Of a DNA stretch of 64,000 nt, positions 55,890-64,000 are shown piece by piece. Made by a program: the position numbers and the translations under genes. Origin of the DNA: Maylandia zebra (lineage: Eukaryota; Chordata; Actinopteri; Cichliformes; Cichlidae); assembly GCF_041146795.1 (NCBI RefSeq), contig NC_135170.1, positions 28,817,533 through 28,881,532 of the forward strand, read 5' to 3'. The notes under the pieces are model-generated. The model was given only the letters and a program-made list of their open reading frames with translations, was not told the DNA's origin and searched no databases. Position 1 is the stretch's first letter; each line of letters starts with the position of its first letter.

Positions 55890-56395
55890 ATATATGATCA
55901 GTGGACAGAGTTAGTAGTCAGAACTACTGTTCTTCAGGAACTTCACTGGCTCCCTGTGAAATTCCGGATAATTTTCAAACTTCTTCTGCTCACCTTCAAG
56001 GCCCTTCATAACCTCGCTCCTTCTTACCTTTCTGACCTGTTAACCACCACTTGTTCTGCCCGTTCACTTCGTTCTTCTTCTTCTGTCCAGCTTACTGTAC
56101 CTTCCTTCCGCCTCACCACCATGGGAAGCAGAGCTTTCAGCTGCTCTGCTCCCAGGCTGTGGAACTCTCTGCCCCCTGAAATAAGAAATATTGGTTCTCC
56201 CCCCCAGTTTCAAAACTCATCTGTTCAAATCTGCATATTCACTGTGAATACACTGTTTGTTCATTTTATCTTGTGCTTTATTTTATTGTTCTTATTCTGC
56301 CATTGTTTTACTAATTGTTTTATCCTATTGTAAAGTGTCCTTGGGTGACTTGAAAGGCGCTCATAAATAAAATTTATTATTATTATTATTATAGA
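55890..56395 (+). mobile_element. L2-like LINE 3' end, fairly well preserved
   Basis: An open frame retains the reverse transcriptase C-terminus of a common fish L2-type LINE: LQELHWLPVKFRIIFKLLLLTFKALHNLAPSYLSDLL, RSLRSSSS, and GSRAFSCSAPRLWNSLPPEIRN. A short 3' UTR follows with 'ggcgctcataaataaaattt' and a (TTA)n tail at 56375-56392. The frame here is uninterrupted for over 100 codons, so it is younger than the other LINE fragments. It is 5'-truncated and cannot move by itself. Confidence 0.82.
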
Positions 56396-56636
56396 ACTAG
56401 CTGTATAAATGGAAACTGTTGCACAATTTCACTGTTTCACATAATCCCTTACATAACAATGAATACTTATGAAATATGCTTTATGATACTTTATCTGCAT
56501 TATCAAATAGTCATCGCAGTTTTCCCTTACTGCAGACAGAGATACTGTGCAGGGGCCACAATAGCACCTGTAGATAAATTCACAAAAAGTATACAAGCCA
56601 AATTATTCAAGTTATTTCAGGTATTTAAAAACTTCA

Positions 56637-56642
56637 TTTATT
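56637..56642 (-). terminator. hsd17b1: hsd17b1 polyadenylation signal
   Basis: AATAAA on the minus strand about 530 nt after the hsd17b1 stop codon. The 3' UTR would span roughly 57172-56620 and contains no other gene. Confidence 0.5.
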
Positions 56643-57172
56643 GATATATTCTTTACATATTTATGCCAGAATGGGAAATTTAAAGCAAGCATTCAAGCAA
56701 GCTATAGAAAAGAAACATATAGTGTCTGTCATTCATACAGAAGTCCCCTATATGACCATTTGTGCTTAAAACAGCAAATCAAAAATCGTCTACGAAAATT
56801 CTGCACGCAGTGTTTTGACTTTTATAATGAATGCAGTGATTTGAAGCACGATAGCTCAAAGTAAAAAATATGCAAGCTAGTGTGGGTGGAACTAGAGGAA
56901 TGCAGAAACTGCTCTATCGCTCAAGCATCAGGAATAATGCTTATCAAAAATGTCTCCACCAACTAGAACAGAGTCTATTTTTACATTTTTGTTTTATGAT
57001 AAGGAGTACTATGTTTAGGCCTTACACAAAAATAGAACATGGAGTGAATCCTGTGAACTCTACTCTAGACTGTGTTTCAGGAGTCAAGGGTATTTGAGCA
57101 AAACATTAACCCGTGTACATAAAGTAAAACAGGAACAACATTTACACACGAAGTGATGCAGTCGTTACAAAA

Positions 57173-59100
57173 TTATTGCTCCTCAGGTGAGAAAATGATT
57201 TTGCTCATAGCACTGATGTATGAGTCATCTGGTTCTGTGACCTTCAGTTGGGTTACAGGTGGCCCAGTAGTGCTGGTGAAGTATCTGAAGGCAGGGCTGG
57301 GTGACTGGATGGCATCTAGAAATACCTTCAGGAAAAAACCAAACACATAATAGTAGACACGTTTAGAGATTTAAATAAATTTTATACATATGTGTGTGGT
57401 TAGCACATGAAAGCTCACTCATTTATTTGAGCTCTAAAATGATCAATGTCTGGGTTAAATCACTGAATGATTAGTGTTGAGGGATGTATTAATTTTATTT
57501 TAACAGAAAAAAGAAAATGATTCAGTGTATTTTAAAATGATTTAATATTACTTAACTCCTTTCTTATTTTGCATGCCAGCCTGCAGACATAATATGTTAT
57601 TTCAGGCTGTGTATTGTGGATGTAAAAGGTCAACTATGGACAACAATTGTCATACTTAAAATGCATTGTCCCTATAAAATTAAGCAAATGTAATTAAATG
57701 TTGCCATTGTTTAAAACCTCAAATAGAAATTAATGAAGTTATGATTTTCTGTAAACATGGAACATACCTTCACAATATCCTCAGTGTCTTGTGCAGCATT
57801 TTGGAAAACAGATCTACAATGCTGCAGGTATTTTTCATACAGCCTTTGTGTCTGGGTGTCAACCTGTTGGAGAGACGTATCCCCAAGCTCCGTCTTCTTC
57901 AGGTTGACCAAGAAGTCAGTGTTGACTGGACCACACTCAATGAGACTCACACTGTAGGATGTAGCATTTGGACAATGGTGTATCTTAATTCATATTTGCG
58001 TCTTAATTTTATACACACAAGTAGTCTTTGAACTAACGAGACAACATGCAGCCAACTTATGAAACTTACTGAATGTTGAAGTGTTTCAGGAGAATAGCCA
58101 AACTCTCACATGCTCCCTCTATTGCAAATTTACTGGCACAGTAGACCTCGTTAAATGGGAGCCCTATAAGAAACTCTAAAAGCTTATTTTGGAAATTCTA
58201 TGCATGGTAACAAGTATCAACATGATCTAATTATAGGGTTTCCATCAAATCACTACAAAAACTGCACATGCAGAACATTGTTGACATTCCTCAACCATCT
58301 GCACTTCTCACCATGAAGGCCTCCGGTGCTGCCAGTGACCAGAATGCGTCCCTGGCTCTGAGCCTTCATCTGTGGCAGGAATGCCTGGATGGTCTGGATG
58401 GTACCTAGGAGGTTAACCTCCAGGATGTGCCTCATTGAGTTCAAAGACTGCACCTCCAGTGGCCCCATCAAACCCACACCAGCATTACACACTGCAAATA
58501 GCAAGGATAAGCACATTAACCCACTCAAATCACATTTTCCAATCCTAATCGGAACACACTGGCACGGGTCCATACCCAGAATGTTTATGCGTTTTTCCAC
58601 AATCCTATCTCTTGCATCCAGGATGGACTGCCAATCGGTCACATCCATTTGGAGTATGTCCAAAGTATCCCTGTGCAGGCCTTTCACGCTCTCCAAAAGA
58701 CGCTCCTTTTTAGACAAGTTTCTCATTGTTGCATACACTGAACAGAAAGCTTCAGTTAATGATGAGTTTGAATGTGTATGTAAAAAGGAATTTACAGAGT
58801 TGACCCCCAAGGAGGTAAATGGTTTTCACACAACATTTAATTAACAATGTACATGGAAGATTCATCTGCTAAGTTATTTGTGTAGGTCACATAAAATTGC
58901 ACAGTGTACATCATCTTAGTGGTTTTACTGGTTCTTAAAAGCCAGTCTTTAATGTAATGTATATTCTCAAAGAGAAGATTGACACATACACAGCTGTGGT
59001 TACCTTTGAATGTTTTGTCTGGGTCTGAGGCAAGCCGGACAGCCAAGCTGAGACCGATCCCCGAGGAGCAGCCTGTGATAAGCACCACCTTTTTATCCAT
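57173..59100 (-). CDS. hsd17b1: 17-beta-hydroxysteroid dehydrogenase type 1
   Basis: Six exons on the minus strand: 59100-59004, 58737-58576, 58491-58312, 58163-58070, 57951-57768 and 57325-57173; all in frame, 289 residues, typical for fish Hsd17b1 (human 328 with an extra tail). A classical short-chain dehydrogenase: cofactor loop TGCSSGIG (9-16), NAG (89-91), catalytic tetrad N113-S141-Y154-K158 (TGS and YCASK), and the [12 protein letters not shown] segment after it. It reduces estrone to estradiol using NADPH, in ovarian somatic cells. RDH8 is the closest alternative; [22 protein letters not shown] and IECGPV fit HSD17B1 better. The start ATG 59100 gives [10 protein letters not shown] as in the family. 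An earlier in-frame ATG exists at 59307. The gene lies 2.9 kb downstream of the coq10 start, same strand. Confidence 0.93.
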
Positions 59101-59391
59101 GGAGCCTAACTCACCTACATTAAAAGAGCCGGTGGAGCAAAGCGAGGAGGATACTGCAAAATGAGCCACGGAATAAAATGGAGGCATGTTAAAACTGTTT
59201 TTACATCTTACGCTATCACAAGGACATTTAAGACTAAACATCTGCCCATTATCAGCCAGCTGGAGTCCTTCTATTTTTTTCTCATGTCCTTGTTGATATA
59301 GTTTCATTCCTTCCACCTGAGATGCGTGGGAAACAGATTGTCATGTTTTTGAGTGGTTGATGAATTTTCCAGCAATATAAGTGCATGCACG

Positions 59392-59399
59392 TTTATATA
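59392..59399 (-). promoter_or_regulatory. hsd17b1: hsd17b1 TATA box
   Basis: TATATAAA on the minus strand, about 290 nt upstream of the family-type start codon, which would place transcription start near 59365. A perfect TATA box suits a tissue-restricted steroidogenic gene. The region between it and 59100 would be the 5' UTR. Confidence 0.5.
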
Positions 59400-61165
59400 G
59401 GCTGGCTGTGGAAATATAATGTGTGTGCATTTCAGAAAAATATTAGTTTAGAGAAAGAACAACATTGTTTTTTTAACATATTAACAATGTGTCTGTGCAT
59501 TGGCTACATTTTTAATTGGCACCGATGACATGAGCACCAGGTGGCAGCAAAACCCTGTACTGGACTTGTACCACACAACTAAAGCCACACTGACCTCTGG
59601 GGGCTTGATCGAGGAAAAGAAACATCTCACAATAGTGAGAAAGGGAACAATGGATTTTATTTTAGGACATCAAGTCATCAAGTTTAAGTTTTGTTCATTA
59701 AGTGCTGTTCTCATAAGGTCGTTGACTCACATCCTGTTTACAGATTTGTATTGGGTGAAGGTCTACGTATTCTGTGCTCCATATGCTACACCAGCTGATA
59801 AAAAAACTCTCTAAAAATGGTATTAAATGACCCTTTGAGAGAGATTAGTTTTCTTTTGTACTGTTCGCAAATTTAAGGATAAGCTTCTATAATTAGAAGC
59901 TGAGTTAAATTCAAGCACAAGGGAAAAAATTGAGTGTTTTCATGCAAAGGTGTAAAACCAGTCTAACGTAATCCTCAGTCTTGTCACCTTTGATCACACG
60001 TGTTTGGAAAAGAAGCATTTCCAAAATAAAAACTGCAAACTAAATGGGTTTTTAATGCTGGGAGGAAATAAACGAGGAAGTACGTATATTTCAATTTCAA
60101 CAAGGATTCTGTTCAGGTGTTTTATCGTGCAAGTTCTTAATGATGATGATTAAATTAAGTTAATATTTGCATAGGAGTGAGTTTTAAATAGGCTCCCAAG
60201 AAAGTATAGATAAGAAATAATAAAAATTTAGCAACCATTTAGCGATCGTGAACGGTCAGAATTTACAATAAAATTAACGTAAATTTTCTTTCTATTCAGA
60301 ACCAGCAAAAGATTGTTATTAAGAATCATACAGTGTATTCTATTCTACTATTTCTTTAATCTCTCCCTGTGCTGTTATCATAACATTTGCATTCTTTTAC
60401 AGCTGAGTGTTTCTGGTAAGTCAAAATAACTTGCATCTCTATGGAACATTTCAGCAGGCGGATTTAAAAAGAATTTCTTATGTTGATGGGACCAAACCAA
60501 GTAGGAATTTCCTGCCATTTTGTTGCGTTCCTCTCCTTGAGATGGCATCAGCTTGGCTGCTGTCCCAGAGTCTGTGGGACAGATAACAGCAGGCCTTGAA
60601 CCTCTTTCAAATATCTTAAACTCCCAAGCATTGTTCAAACTCTTGTACTGGTTGACCTCAGAAATTTAACAGGTTTTATTTTGCTGTATGTTTTATTCAT
60701 GCCGTATGCACATATGTTCATATGTACGTTGTTATAGTTGTTGAATAAAAGGTGATGAGAAGCATGGAACTTTCTGTGGCTGCTATGCGCAAATGCCGCT
60801 GGAAAATGAAAACTGATTATGCATGCATCTTTTTCTGTCTCCTTTAATCCGAAATGCACAGGCTGCACGTCCTCCATTAGGTGTCTTTAGGCTATCTCCC
60901 ATGGGAGGTTCCTGCTCCACATGGCCTGCAGGCTCCCTTTGGCCCAATAATTATCAAGACAAGGTCTAGTGGAGGTGCACGCTGGCCTGGAAAAGCCTTT
61001 AAAATGCCTGTTAAGCAGGACCAGCTCCCAGCACTCAAATTAAACAGACTTCTGCAGATCTCACAGCTGCTGATGAAAAAAAACAAGGATATCACACATA
61101 CAGAGCTGTGTCTTTGTGGCATTTTTCGGAGACAAGTAAAGTGCTTGATGGAGAGTCTGCCGTTG
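59400..61165. other. intergenic upstream of hsd17b1
   Basis: No gene. A CTCF-like ACCAGGTGGCAG lies at about 59536-59547. The tract 60880-61130 is GC-richer with open frames on both strands that lack splice partners; it may be regulatory. Confidence 0.4.
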
Positions 61166-61167
61166 AG

Positions 61168-61330
61168 GTTGCAGAATCAGAATCAGAATCAGAAAGGGTT
61201 TTATTGCCAAATGTTGAGCAGGTTTACAACATTAGGAAATTGCTGCGGTGCTTCAGTGCAAACATACTGTCAAAAATTACGCTTAAATAGACATGAAAAT
61301 AAAAATAAGAATAAGAATTAAAGTGCTAAG
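61168..61330 (-). mobile_element. LINE 3' tail with (ATTCTG)n end
   Basis: On the minus strand, 'gtaaacctgctcaacatttggc' and 'aataaaacccttt' are followed by three ATTCTG units (plus strand CAGAAT repeats at 61173-61191). This is the terminal module of a common fish LINE inserted on the minus strand and severely truncated. The upstream limit is uncertain. Confidence 0.5.
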
Positions 61331-64000
61331 TAGATAAGGCTGGCCTTCTGCACTGAGATCACAGGGCAAATAGTGAAAGAGCTACTGTATATAGTACTTA
61401 AGGGGGGAAAAGCATGCCAGCTTGCTCCTGTCTGTCTGTTCATGTGCTCCCCCTGCGGTGGACTGAGAGTCACATTGAACTTTGCTGTTCCAAAACAGAC
61501 CCATGTGATGTAGACCCAGCAGGGTTTCAACAGCAGTGAGCGGCTTCAGAACCAGATGGGCTCAACAGGATATCCCATGTGAGAGTAATGAGCAGAAGTG
61601 AAAGAGCTGAAGACGTGTAGTGGTGGTTGTGGTGAAACTTAAATGTCACGCTATACCTGATAACAAGGTTAAATGAGGCTTCACTGGGGGCGTTTAAAGT
61701 AAACTAAGTAGCGTTCTCGACACTTTTTCCTCTTTGTATACGTGTAGTACAACAAAAAACCATTTCTACGCAGGTATATCAGAGCTTCCTTATCTGTCAT
61801 GCCTTTCTATGAGATAATGTTATCACAATAGTTCTCCAAAACAACAGTAAGACAAAAGTCTTATGAAGTTGTCTCGAAGCTGATACTTGGTAAATATTCA
61901 TTGATGATATTAAGGCGCTCTAAAATTATTACATTTCTTTTTTTGTTTGCTTCTCTGTAGGTTTTAAGGACATGCAAACCTGCTGTGACTCTGATTCTTA
62001 TATAGGTCAGGGTTTTCTGTGTCATGTTGTCTAATAAAAACTGCAGTCACTAAAAAGTCTTTGCACAGTTGATGCAGATAATAAAACGGATGCTGTTCCT
62101 TTGAAGACAGAAATGCCACACAAATGGTATAATTTGATTGGTGTGTCTCGTGTTGTCTACATGCCAGTAGATAATGTGACTTTGTTTTGATTTGATTTGA
62201 ACTTTAATTCCCGTCCAGCCACCTGAAAGCTTTTATTTCACTCAATAAAATGTGCACGTGTAAACTACAAAAATAAGTAAACTGTCTGTGTGTGGGAGTC
62301 ATTCTGGGCTTCTGTCTGTTGCAGTTGGCTTTATTTACTCATATGTTACAGGAAAAAAATAGAAGGTATCCCCTGTCCTGTGAAACCTACTGCACAACTC
62401 GGACCCAAGCGAGAGATCAAATGTATTCCCCGTTCTGAGAATTCATCCAGGAAGATAAAACCCAAACCGAGTCTTTATATCGCATGCCTGCTTAAAAACT
62501 GCCAACTGTTGAGAGATGTGGCTTTTGCAAATTGTTTCGTTCTGACAACCTTGGAGCTCATGGCAGGTTTACTTCTGTAAAGATCAGTTTTTCACAGTTC
62601 TTCACATGGTAACATACTGTAGAAGCAGTGGGGCTTACTCGGTCCTGGTAAAATCATCATAAGTGAAACAGGAGAGGATAAGTGGAAAGTATGAAGGGTT
62701 TTGAGCTCACATGTACTGAGGCTGAATCAACACATTTTTGTATTTTCTGATGTACAGAAGGTAAACGATTTTAACACAAAAGCTCATTATTTACTATCCT
62801 TTAAAATGTATACTGTTGTAAAAGTTTTATTCTTAAGAAATCCAAACAATCTTAAAGTATTACTCGCAAACAAGCTGTACTTTCATAATTCAGTGTGCTT
62901 GCTGTGAGTCGAGGAAACAAATATAGACGTCAGTATTTCGGGTGAAGGCCATTAAAGCAAAGGTCATGTATAAGTTGCATGGGAGGACATTATATTTTAT
63001 ACACGTTTTTTATTTTTCTCAGATATTTTGATATCAGAGATCTTTCAGGGTTATTTTTTTAAAGTACCGTGCTTGACACAAGGCTCTACGTCAGCCGTAA
63101 CCCAGATGGCCATTGCTTGACCTGCCGGTTTGGCATTCCACGGGACCCATTTGTGTACAAAACCTCTGCAGTCCAGGAAATGTCAAGCATTGTGTCATGG
63201 GAAATGTCTTCTTGCCTTGGATTAACTTTTCTAGACATTCTTTTTCGTCATGACATTGAGGACATCCTGTTCTCTTCTGGGCCTTTAAGCACTGGAGTCT
63301 GTCTTGGGACTAGACCTGGCAGTGGACTGATATCTTAGTCGCATCTTGAGCAAAATGTCAAAACAGCACAGCGTTAGCATGTACGCTGTGCCTCCTGCAG
63401 CTGCACCATCATAAAAAAAATTGTTTGGTCGACAGACACAAATCTATCTGACTTAGTATCAAAAGCTTTCTCTGTTGTGAGATCGAACTCTTTAGATAAC
63501 ATACACAAGAAAATATGGACCATCAAAATGTAGATTTTGATCAAAAAAGAGTTTTTAAGAGAAACTCCATATCCAGCTTGGTGGAGCTCATCAAACATCA
63601 GACTAAAGCCTTAGAAATGAATCATTTCATAAATATTTGGTGGATATAGTGAGAATGCCCTGCAGCAGATATTTCAGAGTTTTAAATTCTTGTTCAGCTT
63701 GCGGTGTCTTTGTTCCAGGTGCAGCTGGTGAGAAACAGCAAGCATTCCATGCATCAGTGTTTCTCTGTGATGTGGTGATATAAAGTGATGTCTGGTGTGT
63801 CAAGGCATGTAAGTGACTCAGGTATGCAGGTGTATCTCTGATACTGTGCAAAAAGAGTTTGCAGCAGTAAGGCAAGCAGAGAGTAATACTACCACTCTCA
63901 CTTGGCACAGATGCTTCCTTTTTCCTTCAGTCTGCACTTCCTCTTTCTTCTAATTTCTTTGAGTGATTCACTTTTTTTTTTTGTCTGAATCATTTCTAAA
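61331..64000. other. intergenic, no gene recognised
   Basis: AT-rich sequence with scattered short open frames; none shows conserved motifs, splice structure or biased composition. No repeat could be named. Confidence 0.45.

Noticed and set aside
55821-56333. 170-codon frame as a host gene
   Set aside because: Its middle is a LINE C-terminus ending in a LINE 3' tail with (TTA)n.
58389-58844. 151-codon frame antisense to hsd17b1
   Set aside because: It overlaps exons 2 and 3 of hsd17b1 on the other strand; a shadow.
57173-59100. rdh8 (photoreceptor retinol dehydrogenase) instead of hsd17b1
   Set aside because: RDH8 is similar, but [18 protein letters not shown] and SLIECGPV words match HSD17B1 more closely.
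63069-63338. 89-codon open frame near the right end
   Set aside because: No motif or splice structure; no known neighbour gene could be fitted to it.

Overview
This window is vertebrate nuclear DNA, most likely from a percomorph (cichlid-like) teleost fish. Its genes are split by GT-AG introns and have vertebrate-type polyadenylation signals. The spacer DNA carries 3' tails of fish LINEs and SINE-like repeats. Six protein-coding host genes could be reconstructed exon by exon with continuous reading frame. No tRNA, rRNA, CRISPR array or provirus was recognised.

Layout. 1-13.0 kb: no coding gene; a few old repeats and several GC-balanced, homeobox-site-rich tracts that look like conserved non-coding elements. 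13.1-15.5 kb (+): ccdc43, five coding exons, with two consecutive introns that carry U12-type (minor spliceosome) signals. 17.2-22.5 kb (-): meioc, the meiotic partner of YTHDC2, tail-to-tail with ccdc43. 24.5-26.1 kb (+): fzd2, a single-exon Wnt receptor, divergent from meioc. 26.9-40.5 kb: gene-free and LINE-rich, including one LINE inserted in another. 40.6-47.6 kb (+): a compact myosin light chain kinase (mylk5-like; Ig-Ig-FN3-kinase-CaM site-Ig), 17 coding exons. 51.2-54.3 kb (-): a COQ10 coenzyme-Q-binding START protein, with a shrunken piggyBac element between TTAA sites in its last intron. 57.2-59.1 kb (-): hsd17b1, the estrogenic 17-beta-hydroxysteroid dehydrogenase, with a TATA box. 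59.4-64 kb: no gene seen.

The genes do not form one pathway. The order ccdc43-meioc-fzd2 matches human 17q21.31. HSD17B1 also lies on human 17q21, some distance away, so the window appears to be a rearranged piece of the same ancestral segment. Functions span germ-cell meiotic entry (meioc), sex-steroid synthesis (hsd17b1), Wnt signalling (fzd2), actomyosin regulation (mylk) and respiration (coq10). The gene-poor stretches flanking fzd2 fit a developmental gene with distant enhancers. CTCF-like motifs lie between this part and the mylk-coq10-hsd17b1 part.

No undescribed defence-like or mobile system was found. The observations most worth checking are the paired U12 introns of ccdc43, the odd Ig domains of the short kinase, the changed COQ10 C-terminus and the in-frame upstream ATG of hsd17b1.
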